A stretch of DNA of 64,000 nt from contig NZ_PJBZ01000035.1 in the NCBI RefSeq assembly GCF_002835995.1, forward strand, positions 1 through 64,000. The letters are read 5' to 3'. The notes under the pieces are model-generated. The model had not been told where the DNA came from. It worked only from the letters and a program-made list of their open reading frames with translations, and ran no database searches. A program made the translations under genes and the position numbers. Shown here one piece after another: positions 1-8,820 of the stretch (positions within the stretch are counted from its first letter, which is position 1; every line of letters begins with the position of its first letter). This DNA comes from Psychromonas sp. Urea-02u-13. Lineage in GTDB: Bacteria > Pseudomonadota > Gammaproteobacteria > Enterobacterales > Psychromonadaceae.

Positions 1-16
1 AGTGCCGATTTAAATA

Positions 17-1108
17 TGAGAATTAATGATAATTTTCAGAGGTTTTAACCTGCAAGTTGAAGTGCGTCAGGTATAACACTCGTTGTTGGCGTTATCTGTG
101 GTGCTGATGGCTGGGAGTCAATTGAAGAAGTGGCGCATAACAAGATTGAGCTGTTAAAAAAATATGGCTCTTTTGAAAATGGCATTCCTGTTCACGACAG
201 CATTGCACGAGTAGTCTCTTCTTTAGAACCCCAAACGATACAAAGTTGCTTCATTAACTGGATGAAATCAGCACAGATAGAAACACATGGCGAAGTTATT
301 ACTATCGACGGAAAGACAGTGCGTGGCTCTTATGATAAAAAATTAAAGAAAAGTGCCATCCACATGGTTAGCGCATTTGCTGCTAACAATGGTGTTGTAT
401 TAGGGCAAGTTAAAACCGCAGAAAAATAAAATGAGATAACCGCAATTCCTGCATTGCTTGATTTGCTAGATATTAAAGGCAGTATCATCACGATCGATGC
501 GATGGGGTGTCAAAAAGCAATTACTAAAAAAATACGTCACAAAGAAGCCGATTATGTTATTGCAGTTAAAGGTAACCAAGAACATTTACACCAGTCGATT
601 AAGGATTTTTTGAAATTTGTCAAAACAATAAATTTTAAAATGTAGAAAATTCGTATCACGAAGAAGTTGATAGTGGGCACGGAAGAATTGAAATTCGTAG
701 GTATTGGATAACAGATGCTCTTACAAGCATTAATGATTTAGCCTCGTAATAGGATGGATTAATAAGTATAGGGATGGCTGAATCAGAACGGCATGTAGAT
801 GGGAAACAAGTAAAGAAATTCGTTATTTTATCTGTTCTATAGAAGCTGACGCAAAAACATTCGGCAACGCAGTTAGAAAGCATTGGAGCATTGAGAATAA
901 GCTACACTGGGTACTTGATGTCAGTTTCAATAAAGACTTGAGTCGTATTAGGCGTTCAAACGCGGCTGAAAACATGTCAGTAATTAGACACCTTGTTCTG
1001 AATTTATTGAAACTTGAAAAAAGCTGTAAAAAAGGTCTGAAAGCTAAGCGTTTCAAAGCCGCACTCGATACTGATTATGCAGATAAAGCTTTACAGCTTA
1101 TTTATTAA
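17..1108 (+). pseudogene. Decayed ISAs1-family (H-repeat type) transposase
   Basis: Fragments in several frames line up in order with the ISAs1/YhhI DDE transposase: an N-terminal VICGADGW block (about 91-114), KYGSFENGIPVHDSIARVV (from about 160), [27 protein letters not shown], a HGRIEIRRYW block near 690, then HWSIENKLHWVLDVSF and SNAAENMSVIRHLVLNLL to a stop at 1106-1108. The frame is interrupted by a TAA at 427-429 where the family has a Ser codon, by a frameshift between 645 and 654, by stops near 748-753, and by another frame change near 820-830. The 5' end is also degenerate. The gene cannot make a working transposase. It lies just downstream of the lateral motor genes. Confidence 0.9.
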
Positions 1109-1128
1109 GCATACGTAATCTTACCCTG
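1109..1128 (+). repeat. Candidate right end of the decayed IS
   Basis: The sequence after the transposase stop runs into ACCCTG at 1123-1128. Many ISAs1 elements end in CCCTG-type inverted repeats, so this may mark the right terminus. The left end would lie before position 1 and cannot be compared, so the call is tentative. Confidence 0.3.
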
Positions 1129-1165
1129 TGCCGTTGGGGGGTAATGCAGTTATAACACCTGTTAT

Positions 1166-1198
1166 GATGGCTTAAAAATGATAGTTTATTAAGCCATC
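1166..1198. terminator. Hairpin beyond the motor operon (possible terminator)
   Basis: GATGGCTTAA (1166-1175) pairs perfectly with TTAAGCCATC (1189-1198) across a 13-nt loop. It lies about 135 bp past the lafU stop and beside the IS remnant. It has no long T-tract, so a termination role is uncertain. The rest of 1129-1333 shows nothing recognisable. Confidence 0.35.
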
Positions 1199-1333
1199 TA
1201 CCTGCGCGCTTACAGAGCAATGCAAACAGTTATTTTTAAAAACGTACACCAGTAAATTCACTTAAGCCCTCTCAATGACAACAAGTCTCATCGCTTAACC
1301 TCGCTAAAAATCCAAGCAATCAGAGGCAATACC

Positions 1334-2200
1334 TTATTTAATAACAACATCAGAAACTGCACTATTGCTTGAATTAATATCCAACTTCAATTTGGCATTA
1401 TTCATTGAATGCATCGCATTGAGCTTATCTTTGGCCGTTCGCGCGAGTAAAATAACCTCTACTCTCCTATTAACACTACTTGTTAGGTCGATAGCATCTA
1501 GTGGCTTTGTATTTGCTAGCCCCAACACTTGTACAATATTTTCAGACTGTAAACCTCCCGACTCCATCGTTGCTCTTGCTTCGTTTGCACGCTGAGTTGA
1601 AAGTTCCCAGTTACTCTTCGAGAACCCTTTAAACTGTAAGGCATCGGTATGCCCACTAATCGCTATCCCATTTTCAATATTATTAAAGATAAGCGAGAAT
1701 TTCAGCAACATTTTTTTATAGAATGGCGTTAAATCACTCTCGCCAAGCTTAAACATTTTATGTTTGGTACTATCCGCTAAAACAATACGCAGTCCATCTG
1801 GAATAACTTGTACAAAAATATGCTGTTCTGCACCAATCTCTTTTACATATTCAGTCATCTTACGCATTAAAAGCTGAAGTTCCTCTTGGGTATTATATTC
1901 ACCTTGAATTAAGGATGTATTCTTCGTAGCCCTAGTATCCGTATTGTGATCTTTATTATAAGACAATAGCTCTACTGGGCTTAATGAGTTAGGTGTTAAA
2001 AAAGCGTCATCACCGGTTTGAAAATACTCTATTATCTTCTCTTTCTCCTCTTTATTGGCGACTTCAAGAGCCCACAGCACTAAGAATACACACATCAAAC
2101 AAACCATCAAATCTGCAAATGCGAGCTTCCATGCCGATGAGTGGCTATCGTGCTTCCCTAGGCGTTTCTTCTTAGATATGATGATAGAAGCACTACTCAT
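1334..2200 (-). CDS. lafU: LafU, lateral flagellar motor stator protein (MotB family)
   Basis: This 288-aa stator protein anchors the lateral motor to peptidoglycan. An N-terminal cytoplasmic stretch leads to one membrane helix (about residues 24-46, FADLMVCLMCVFLVLWAL) carrying the conserved ion-binding Asp at residue 30. A C-terminal OmpA/MotB domain contains the GHTDA block and the closing SVNRRVEVILL. It is the last gene of the lateral operon and overlaps lafT by ATGA (translational coupling). The lateral assignment rests on gene order (flagellin, fliD, fliS, fliT-like, fliK, fliL, fliA, motA, motB), which matches the lateral clusters of Vibrio and Aeromonas. Ion specificity (H+ or Na+) cannot be decided from sequence alone. 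Confidence 0.9.
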   Translation of the reverse strand: MSSASIIISKKKRLGKHDSHSSAWKLAFADLMVCLMCVFLVLWALEVANKEEKEKIIEYFQTGDDAFLTPNSLSPVELLSYNKDHNTDTRATKNTSLIQGEYNTQEELQLLMRKMTEYVKEIGAEQHIFVQVIPDGLRIVLADSTKHKMFKLGESDLTPFYKKMLLKFSLIFNNIENGIAISGHTDALQFKGFSKSNWELSTQRANEARATMESGGLQSENIVQVLGLANTKPLDAIDLTSSVNRRVEVILLARTAKDKLNAMHSMNNAKLKLDINSSNSAVSDVVIK

Positions 2201-3087
2201 GCTCTCGCGTCCTTATCATTTTTACGGCGATCATCAATTTTAAGTGTCCACGACTCAATCAGACTGAATGTAGGTTTCTCTTCCATTTCTATCATTCTCC
2301 TGCCTGCATCTATACAAAGTAGAGGAGGCTTTCCAGCAATCGCAGTCACCAGCATTTGTTTGACCATATAAAGCGGTAAAATAGAGCGTTCAACATCGCC
2401 TTTTAAAGCGGTGCTAAGTGGAAAACAAACACAATAACAACCAAATATACCTAGAAATGTTCCCACTAAAGCGGTCGCTATATTCATACCAATCATAGAT
2501 ATATCTGAATCAATAGATTGCATGGTTAGAATAATCCCCATTACCGCGCCTAACACTCCAAATCCAGGAAAGGCATCACCTAACTTATTGAGCATCGCAT
2601 TAGGATGGTTTAATTCCTCTGTAATCGCCTCAATTTCAGCATCCATAGAATCATCGAGCTCATGAGCGCTAACCTGCCCTAACGTGGTGACTCGATAATT
2701 ATCCACAATAAAAACCATCAATATACTTTCCGCTAGTATTAAGGGGTATTTTTTAAATATATCGCTTGTTGCAGGGTTTTCTATATGCTTCTCAACTTGC
2801 TTACTACCTGATGGTGCGGAGCGTAATCTAATAAGTTCAAAATTTAGAAGGATCAATTCTTGATAAAACGCTTTTGTATGTCGACTGCGTTTAAATACCC
2901 CTTTTAGCTGAGAGCCTAATGCTTTTAGATGGCTAATATTACAACCAAGCAATAACCCGCCAATACCAGAGCCAAAGATGATAACCATCTCCATTGGTTT
3001 CCAGAGTAGTTTTATATTACCGCCGATAATCATAAAACCACCAAATATACAAAATAAAATTGTAGCTACCCCAACTAATCTATGCAC
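2197..3087 (-). CDS. lafT: LafT, lateral flagellar motor stator protein (MotA family)
   Basis: This 296-aa protein has the four-helix MotA layout: two N-terminal helices (about residues 5-25 and 30-48), a long cytoplasmic loop, and two C-terminal helices including the PGFGVLGAVMGIILTM segment (about 173-190) and ALVGTFLGIFGCYCVCFPLS (about 205-225). The C-terminal tail PLLCIDAGRRMIE is also typical. It forms the stator ring with LafU. The length equals that of E. coli MotA (295 aa), which suggests the proton-type subfamily, but this is inference. It overlaps lafS upstream by 8 bp and lafU downstream by 4 bp. Confidence 0.92.
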   Translation of the reverse strand: MHRLVGVATILFCIFGGFMIIGGNIKLLWKPMEMVIIFGSGIGGLLLGCNISHLKALGSQLKGVFKRSRHTKAFYQELILLNFELIRLRSAPSGSKQVEKHIENPATSDIFKKYPLILAESILMVFIVDNYRVTTLGQVSAHELDDSMDAEIEAITEELNHPNAMLNKLGDAFPGFGVLGAVMGIILTMQSIDSDISMIGMNIATALVGTFLGIFGCYCVCFPLSTALKGDVERSILPLYMVKQMLVTAIAGKPPLLCIDAGRRMIEMEEKPTFSLIESWTLKIDDRRKNDKDARA

Positions 3088-3820
3088 TTGTATTCTCCTT
3101 ATTTTTTAATATTCTTGCCATCTTTGCATGCGCATCTCTTTGTATTTTATTGATGCGAGAGAAATTGTTATTGGTTGCTAAACCAATCTCTTTAAATGAC
3201 ATATCTTTTTCGTACATCAAGTGCAATACCAACACCTCTTCTTGTGTTAACTTTTCAAGTGCTTTTTCGAGTAACTGTTTATTTTCGTGTTGCTGGCTAG
3301 TGTCACATTCATTGTCATTTTCATAGCCCTTTAGCAACTCATCACTTAACTCTACAAAATTATGTGCGTTGATTGCGCATCGCCCATCTTCATATTCGTC
3401 ACTACTTATTTCCGTGTAACGAAGCATTTCAGCTTTAGTTGGTGTGCGCCCTATTTTCTGGGTTAATTGTTGCTCATATTTATGAAACGCATTGGCATTT
3501 TTCCTTTTCTCTGCAGGTCGCCAATCCCTACTTCTTATTTCGTCCAATATCGAACCTCTAATACGGATGTAGGTAAGGCGAGAAAATTCTTTTTCATCTT
3601 CAATGACAGGGAATCTTCTGATCATATTTAACAAGGTAATTAACCCAACTTGTTGCATATCATCTCTGTCCGAGATCGAATTTATATATCCCATTTTTTT
3701 GATTGCGCCATACACTAAGTGCAAGTATTTATCAATCAACAAGGCTTCTTCTTTTTTACTACGTGTCACGCTTAAGGTTGCTGTTTGAGTATATTTTCTT
3801 TGTTTTGCCGAATGCAACAT
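3080..3820 (-). CDS. lafS: LafS, lateral flagellar sigma factor (sigma-28, FliA-like)
   Basis: Sigma-70-family factor of the flagellar class, predicted to drive the lateral flagellin and motor genes. Region 2 is visible (DRDDMQQVGLITLLNMIRRF, then YIRIRGSILDEIRS with the WRP following), then region 3 (KIGRTPTKAEM) and a region 4 helix-turn-helix (TQEEVLVLHLMYEKDMSFKEIG). I place the start at the ATG at 3820, because AGAG lies about 7 nt upstream; a GTG at 3826 in the same frame would add two residues but sits on top of the ribosome-binding site. It lies between lafF and lafT, exactly as in other lateral clusters. Confidence 0.88.
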   Translation of the reverse strand: MLHSAKQRKYTQTATLSVTRSKKEEALLIDKYLHLVYGAIKKMGYINSISDRDDMQQVGLITLLNMIRRFPVIEDEKEFSRLTYIRIRGSILDEIRSRDWRPAEKRKNANAFHKYEQQLTQKIGRTPTKAEMLRYTEISSDEYEDGRCAINAHNFVELSDELLKGYENDNECDTSQQHENKQLLEKALEKLTQEEVLVLHLMYEKDMSFKEIGLATNNNFSRINKIQRDAHAKMARILKNKENTSA

Positions 3821-3830
3821 ACCCACTCTC

Positions 3831-4286
3831 TTATTGAATAATTAAACGTGTAATGTGCGCAACCGGTGATGCGTTCTTTGCGGTAATCCCTTCAAATAAT
3901 GAAGCAATATCTTGGTTAAGATTATCATTCATGAAAGCGAGTAAATGCTGGTCTTCAACATTTTTATATTTTTCACTTGCTAAAATATTAAGTAGCTGGC
4001 TTTTGACAATGGGTGCATTGTTTTTTACTTTGGCTTCAGCATCAACCGTTTTCACTTCAACAGCGATATCCAGAATAATTAACTTAGTACGCTTACCATT
4101 ATGGTTGGAATAATAGATGTTTTTAATATCAACAAAGATAGGTTCAGGTTTTATTATGTCGGCTATTTCTGTCACTACAGAAGGTTCTGAATCAGAAATC
4201 AAGGGCATATTAGCAGCGATAAGGTATCCACCTGCGGCGCCCCCTAGAAGCCCTACTAATAATGATATCGCTATAGTTTTAAACAT
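3831..4286 (-). CDS. lafF: LafF, lateral FliL-like basal-body protein
   Basis: A 151-aa inner-membrane protein with one N-terminal helix (about residues 5-25, ending GGYLIAA) and a periplasmic FliL-type domain. The C-terminal half has the LLNILASEKYKNVEDQ region that matches FliL proteins. FliL associates with the stator and the basal body. The position between the hook-length gene (lafE) and the sigma gene (lafS) is the lafF slot of lateral clusters. Sequence identity to polar FliL is probably low, so synteny supports the call as much as the motifs do. Confidence 0.8.
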   Translation of the reverse strand: MFKTIAISLLVGLLGGAAGGYLIAANMPLISDSEPSVVTEIADIIKPEPIFVDIKNIYYSNHNGKRTKLIILDIAVEVKTVDAEAKVKNNAPIVKSQLLNILASEKYKNVEDQHLLAFMNDNLNQDIASLFEGITAKNASPVAHITRLIIQ

Positions 4287-4298
4287 ACTTAATGGCCT

Positions 4299-5513
4299 TT
4301 ATATTTTAACAATGAATTCATCTTGAGATTCTTGTTGAACCTCTTTCTCGGCAAAGAAATTATTCGCTATCGTTTCTGAGCTCTGCTCTTTATTGGCCTC
4401 TTTTCCACTGCCACTTCCCGCATCAATATTAATAGCGACATTAACAAAGTTTTCATTGACTAAGTCATTGCGGAGCCGTTCAGATGTCTGAATTAACCCC
4501 TCTCTTACGGTTGCATTTTGCGCACTCATATTGACACTTACTTTATCGCCTTCAATAGAAACAATAAGCTTTATATGCCCCATATCTGGCGGGTCGAGCC
4601 TTATTTGCGCAACTTTTATGCCATTGGCGGCTTGTATGTTGATTTTATCTTGTAATATTGCATTCAGCTTTTCACCAATTTGGCTCGACACTAACGACTT
4701 ATCGTGCAAGTTATTGATTGTTGGCGTAAGGTCTACTTTTGCCCACTCTAATGCCTTTACTGAGGCGACTGGCGCAATGACATTTACACCTATCGCCCCG
4801 CTTTTGGCGACCTGTAAATCACTGAATGTCGTGGTGATTGTTTCAGCCCTATTAAATGCCCCCAAAGTGGTGTTGCTTTTTCGGGGCACAGGTTGTCTAT
4901 TTGCTAATTCACTTAAAGATATACTGATTGATTCTGCTTGCTGAAGCGAAGCTACAGGTGCACTACTGTGTTTTACCTTATTTACTGTTAACGCGGTGTT
5001 GGTGAGGGGAATTTCACTTTTAATGACAACGCCATCAACCATTGACCTTACAGCATCGGACGTAGCTACAGGTGCACTACTGTGTTTTGCCTTATTTTCT
5101 GTTAACACGGTGTTGGTGAGGGGAATTTCACTTTTAATGACAACACCATCAACCATTGACCTTACATCATCGGACGTAGCTACCTGCTGACTCGGCGCCA
5201 TAATAAATGATGCGCTTAATTTTCTTGTGCTGGCAGCATTTAATTCTTCAACCGTCTGTTGCGTGGACTTAGGGGTTTTATCCGTCGATATTTCGATGCC
5301 TGCTAACCACTGGGTATTTTCAGATGTTATTGTTTGAGGCTGGATACTTTCAGTTAATTCTCCCTGAGTTAACATTTCATTATCAGTAACAGGCAAGGTA
5401 CTCGGCATTTCAAAACCCGCCACCACGCTATCATCTTGTTGCTCTATAACACCCTCTTTATTAACCGAGCTTACATCTTGCTTGTGTGGTGTTATTCGTA
5501 GCGTTGCGTCCAT
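4299..5513 (-). CDS. lafE: LafE, lateral flagellar hook-length control protein (FliK family)
   Basis: A 404-aa protein. The C-terminal FliK domain (about residues 285-370) is clear: VAQIRLDPPDMGHIKLIVSI, then VREGLIQTSERLRN, matching the conserved LxP-x-LG-x-v and LR-x-L pattern. FliK measures hook length and switches export specificity from hook to filament proteins. The N-terminal two thirds is low-complexity and Ser/Thr/Val-rich, as usual for the ruler region. It contains a 38-residue tandem duplication (DNA period 114 bp) that would lengthen the ruler. It sits between lafX and lafF. Confidence 0.85.
   Translation of the reverse strand: MDATLRITPHKQDVSSVNKEGVIEQQDDSVVAGFEMPSTLPVTDNEMLTQGELTESIQPQTITSENTQWLAGIEISTDKTPKSTQQTVEELNAASTRKLSASFIMAPSQQVATSDDVRSMVDGVVIKSEIPLTNTVLTENKAKHSSAPVATSDAVRSMVDGVVIKSEIPLTNTALTVNKVKHSSAPVASLQQAESISISLSELANRQPVPRKSNTTLGAFNRAETITTTFSDLQVAKSGAIGVNVIAPVASVKALEWAKVDLTPTINNLHDKSLVSSQIGEKLNAILQDKINIQAANGIKVAQIRLDPPDMGHIKLIVSIEGDKVSVNMSAQNATVREGLIQTSERLRNDLVNENFVNVAINIDAGSGSGKEANKEQSSETIANNFFAEKEVQQESQDEFIVKI
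4951..5190. repeat. Tandem 114-bp repeat inside lafE
   Basis: Two nearly identical 114-bp units (4951-5064 and 5065-5178) and the start of a third (5179-5190) encode two copies of a 38-residue block containing RSMVDGVVIKSEIPLTNT. Only a few bases differ between units, so the duplication is recent. Confidence 0.9.
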
Positions 5514-5519
5514 TTAGTA

Positions 5520-5852
5520 CTATGCCTTAATATTAATGTGTGTTGTTGAGGGTTCAGCATAAGCCGACATTCTTTCTTTCTTTTTTTTAAATTTTTCTAA
5601 ATTTTTCTTAACAGACTCAATCATCGCAGCAACATCTTCTTGTGTCTTAGCATGTTGGATTTTTAACTTATTAAGTTCAACACGCAATGCAACCGGTATG
5701 GGTTTACCTTGCAAGCGAATAAGAAGCTCTTCAATTATATTTTCATATTTAACTAATAACTCTATGTTTTTATCTCTTCCTGCTTGATTTAACTCAGCAG
5801 TAAGCACCTTCACTTGTTTTATGTAGTTATCTTGTCTGCTGTTGTTATGCAC
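5520..5852 (-). CDS. lafX: LafX, probable lateral FliT-like chaperone
   Basis: A 110-aa, highly charged, mostly helical protein with a Lys-rich C-terminal segment (NLEKFKKKKERM). I do not recognise a family from sequence alone. Its slot between fliS and fliK corresponds to lafX of Aeromonas and fliT of the Vibrio lateral cluster, and a small helical protein fits a FliT-type export chaperone. The start is GTG at 5852, with a strong GGAGGGG ribosome-binding site inside the end of lafC and an 8-bp overlap, implying coupled translation. Confidence 0.65.
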   Translation of the reverse strand: MHNNSRQDNYIKQVKVLTAELNQAGRDKNIELLVKYENIIEELLIRLQGKPIPVALRVELNKLKIQHAKTQEDVAAMIESVKKNLEKFKKKKERMSAYAEPSTTHINIKA

Positions 5853-6228
5853 TTAACCCCTCCCACCCCTCTTTTATATCTTGCAGGATAGGTTTTAATT
5901 TATTTATTTCAGCGACATCATTATTTTTGCTTGCTTCATATATCTGACGAATTGAATATTCATAAATTCGGTGAAGATTATTAATGAGTTCATTACCAGA
6001 GCTTAAATCTAACGAACTATCTAATGCTATTAGTATATCCATCGATTTTTGTGCGGCCGTCGCTTTAAGCTCTATATTTTTGCGTTCTATATGAAAAGAA
6101 ATTTTATCTATCTCCTCCGACAACTTAACATGAAGCATGCGTATTAACTCTATTGAAGTAGACGCAGCAGCTTGTGCTTCTACTTGCGTCTTTTTATATG
6201 CATTATTGGGTCTTTTACTCATTAACAT
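5845..6228 (-). CDS. lafC: LafC, lateral flagellin export chaperone (FliS)
   Basis: A 127-aa FliS-family helical bundle that binds the flagellin C-terminus in the cytosol before export. The family signature is seen at the N-terminus (NNAYKKTQVEAQ, then ELIRMLHVKLSEEI), followed by a middle helix with DILIALDSSLDLSSGNELINNLHRIYEY, matching the FliS 'sLdxxxGgelA-x-NLxxlY' pattern. An AAGGA site lies 7 nt before ATG 6228. It follows lafB (fliD), the usual order. Confidence 0.88.
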   Translation of the reverse strand: MLMSKRPNNAYKKTQVEAQAAASTSIELIRMLHVKLSEEIDKISFHIERKNIELKATAAQKSMDILIALDSSLDLSSGNELINNLHRIYEYSIRQIYEASKNNDVAEINKLKPILQDIKEGWEGLSA

Positions 6229-6261
6229 TTAAAGTCCTTATTAACCATCTACGGGCTATTT

Positions 6262-7590
6262 CTAAAACATATTCACGGTATTTTGCATTTTCGTTTGTAA
6301 GCTATTTAAGGCAGAAAATTGCTTCAAATAACGGCTATAGTAAATACCATATTTTCGGTCCAGTGACTCAAGCTTGTCATTGGCGCGATCTTTTTGAGAG
6401 TCAATAGAGTCTAACTGGTTTTTTAATGAACCTGTTGTTGAATTGCTATAAATATTCAGCTTCTTTTCCATTTGGTCTAACAACATGCCCTCACCGCGGA
6501 AAACATCATCTATATTTACGGTCGAGGTTGATTGGAACTCTTCTAATTTATCACCATCAAAGGTCAACTTACCAGTACGATCGAATTCCAATCCCAGTTG
6601 AGATAACGTCGTGCCGCCAAAGGATTGCTGCATGACACTACGCAGGCTAGAGGCGATGCCTCTCGAAATAGGATCAGACGCTAAAATACCACGTTTTTCC
6701 GATTCCCCCCCCGACTTACTGTGTTTGTTAATCTCTGCAAGTACCGCATTATATTTATCAACAAACTCGGTCATGGATTCATTCGTTGCATCGCTGTCCG
6801 AGCCCACCACCAATGTCAGTGGCACATCACCCGCTGCATGTGTTTTTTCAAGCGTGATGTCTACACCATCAATGGCGTCAGAGAGAGTGTTAGAGTCACT
6901 TTGCAATTTTATCCCTGTACCCTGACTCCCAAGCCACGCGATAGCGTCCTGGTTCTTTACCAACTCGGTCATCTTAGTGCTATCCATCGAGGCATCAAAA
7001 ACAGCGTCGCCAGTATTGCTAGATACGTTAATTTGATTCGCTTGACCTGATTCCTCAGTGGTAAATAGTAGCTGTATGCTATCATTTGATCTCACCAAGG
7101 AGGCACTGATACCTATATTTTCTGGATCTGTATTAATGGCCTTCATTAATTCCATGTAATCTAGCTCGCCATCAGCATTAAGCGAGCTGGCTAAATCAAC
7201 AACAAAGCTTTCCCCATTCATATTAAATGTCATTTCACCACTATTGGGCACTAAACTATCTTGGGTTTTACCCGCAGGCAGTTGTGTCGCTAATTGATGA
7301 CTTTGCGCTAACTGCTCAACAAAGATTTGATAGCTTCCTGATTGAGCATCTGCTTTAGCGGATGCCGTTAATGTTTCTTCATCTGATGAAGTGGCTGAAT
7401 TCTTTATAACACTACTGCTATAGCTATTAAGACTGCCAACAAAACTTTTTAGGCTACTTAGCTCACTATTAATAGCGCTAACAGCGCTACGTTTTGCCGT
7501 TAATTCTTGTAACTGTGCATTGGCTCGAAATTCAAAGGGCCTAACTTCCCAAGTAGCTAACTGCGTAGCCATCTTAATTGGATCAATCAT
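6262..7590 (-). CDS. lafB: LafB, lateral flagellar filament cap (FliD/HAP2)
   Basis: A 442-aa FliD-family cap protein that sits at the filament tip and folds exported flagellin. The N-terminus has the FliD_N pattern (IDPIKMATQLATWEVRPFE, then LSSLKSFVGSL) and the middle has the ASAKADAQSGSYQIFVEQLAQ block typical of the family. The C-terminal domain ends in a coiled coil (LDSIDSQKDRANDKLESLDRKY) with a final LNSLQTKMQNTVNMF. An AAGGATG site precedes ATG 7590. It is transcribed away from the flagellins with a 381-bp spacer. Confidence 0.93.
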   Translation of the reverse strand: MIDPIKMATQLATWEVRPFEFRANAQLQELTAKRSAVSAINSELSSLKSFVGSLNSYSSSVIKNSATSSDEETLTASAKADAQSGSYQIFVEQLAQSHQLATQLPAGKTQDSLVPNSGEMTFNMNGESFVVDLASSLNADGELDYMELMKAINTDPENIGISASLVRSNDSIQLLFTTEESGQANQINVSSNTGDAVFDASMDSTKMTELVKNQDAIAWLGSQGTGIKLQSDSNTLSDAIDGVDITLEKTHAAGDVPLTLVVGSDSDATNESMTEFVDKYNAVLAEINKHSKSGGESEKRGILASDPISRGIASSLRSVMQQSFGGTTLSQLGLEFDRTGKLTFDGDKLEEFQSTSTVNIDDVFRGEGMLLDQMEKKLNIYSNSTTGSLKNQLDSIDSQKDRANDKLESLDRKYGIYYSRYLKQFSALNSLQTKMQNTVNMF

Positions 7591-7837
7591 ATTTTATCAT
7601 CCTTAAGCTATTTTATAGCCCTTAGTTTAATGAGCTAAGATAGCTATCGATTTTCAGCTGTTATAAAAAACGTTAACACTCTTAACAAAACGCAATCAAC
7701 CGCCCCTTTTATTTAGCCGTATTTTCCAAGATAGTGTTATCTATACGTAAAATATTGGGAAAAACAGAGGATATTCGGAGGGTAACTGCGATACACATTT
7801 TTATGCCTTCATAAAAACGTTAACCTATTACAAATCT

Positions 7838-7889
7838 TTTTAGTAAATAAGAAAGCGTACATTTATTTACGCTTTCTTATTTACTAAAA
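7838..7889. repeat. Long perfect hairpin, present in only one flagellin spacer
   Basis: Bases 7838-7859 and 7868-7889 form a perfect 22-bp inverted repeat with an 8-nt loop. The core arm is TAGTAAATAAGAAAGCGTA (7841-7859). The corresponding place in the paralogous spacer (near 9730-9742) lacks it, together with about 70 bp in total. It may act as a terminator or be a small palindromic insertion. Confidence 0.75.
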
Positions 7890-7916
7890 CGGTCGTTATT
7901 AGCCGATCCTATTGAA

Positions 7917-7951
7917 GCGTTATTAACAGTCAACTTCTCTGCCAATAACGC
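7917..7951 (-). terminator. Stem-loop after flagellin copy 1
   Basis: GCGTTATT (7917-7924) pairs with AATAACGC (7944-7951), 20-55 bp past the flagellin stop. The matching position after copy 2 also has a hairpin (9748-9783). The position suggests a transcription terminator or an mRNA 3' stabiliser; there is no strong T-tract. Confidence 0.45.
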
Positions 7952-7971
7952 TGTATTTTATGCGCTAATCT

Positions 7972-8820
7972 TTATAATAAAGACATCGCTAATTGCGGTA
8001 CCATTTTAGTTTGTTGTAAAATCTGAGCACCCGATTGCATTAGCATCTGATTTTTTGACATTGACGAAGATTCTGCAGCCATGTCAGTATCCATGATGCG
8101 TGACTTAGCCGCTGAAGAATTTTCAATCATGTTACCTAAGTTAGCAACAGTATGATCTAAACGATTGATATTCGCACCTAAAGCCGATCGTGCAGCACCA
8201 ATTTGATCAATAAATGAAGCACCACCACCTTTACCTAAAGCATCCATTGCAGCAGCAGCATCGGTCTCTAAATCAAACGCTCCCAAGGCAGTTATCCCTG
8301 TATCAAGCGCGCCAACTTCCGCCGTTACATCAACAGTCAATGTTTCCGCAGATGATGCTCCTACTTGGTAAATCACTGCACCGGCACCAAAAGCACCCGC
8401 AGCACCAAGTAGTTTTTGACCACCAAAACTTGTATTAGCAGCGATACTCGTAAGCTCCTCGTTCAATGAGGTAAATTCAGCTTGCATTGCAGCCTTATCT
8501 TCCGTTGATGCTGTGCCGTTGTTTGCTTGTGTTGCTAGATCGTTCATGCGGTAAGCGATGTTCGTCATCTCATCCATCGCGCCTTCTGCCGTTTGCATTT
8601 GTGATGAAGCATCACCCGCATTTCGCATTGCTACGTTCATACCACGTGTTTGTGCTTCTAAACGATTAGAAATTTGCAGTCCAGCAGCATCATCTGATGC
8701 TGAGTTGATACGAAAACCGGTAGATAAACGCTCCATTGACTGCATAAGCGCGCCTTGGGTTTTGTTAATCGTATTTTGACCGACAAGGTTAGCGCTGTTG
8801 GTTTGAATTGATAACGACAT
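7972..8820 (-). CDS. lafA: Lateral flagellin, copy 1
   Basis: A 282-aa short flagellin of the lateral LafA type, the filament subunit used for swarming or surface motility. It has the standard D0/D1 N-terminus ([16 protein letters not shown], then [20 protein letters not shown]) and the C-terminal D1/D0 region ([18 protein letters not shown], ending [16 protein letters not shown]). The variable central domain is only about 90 residues. The N-terminal ~105 and the C-terminal ~80 residues are identical to copy 2, while the centre differs. An AAGGA site precedes ATG 8820. Confidence 0.95.
   Translation of the reverse strand: MSLSIQTNSANLVGQNTINKTQGALMQSMERLSTGFRINSASDDAAGLQISNRLEAQTRGMNVAMRNAGDASSQMQTAEGAMDEMTNIAYRMNDLATQANNGTASTEDKAAMQAEFTSLNEELTSIAANTSFGGQKLLGAAGAFGAGAVIYQVGASSAETLTVDVTAEVGALDTGITALGAFDLETDAAAAMDALGKGGGASFIDQIGAARSALGANINRLDHTVANLGNMIENSSAAKSRIMDTDMAAESSSMSKNQMLMQSGAQILQQTKMVPQLAMSLL

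Larger units (their letters stand above)
7591..7971. other. Spacer between lafB and flagellin copy 1
   Basis: 381 bp without a gene. Bases from about 7658 to 7800 resemble 9301-9420, and 7788-7840 resemble 9683-9735, showing that this spacer is paralogous to the one below flagellin copy 2. It also holds two hairpins, listed separately. I found no convincing sigma-28 promoter before lafB. Confidence 0.7.
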
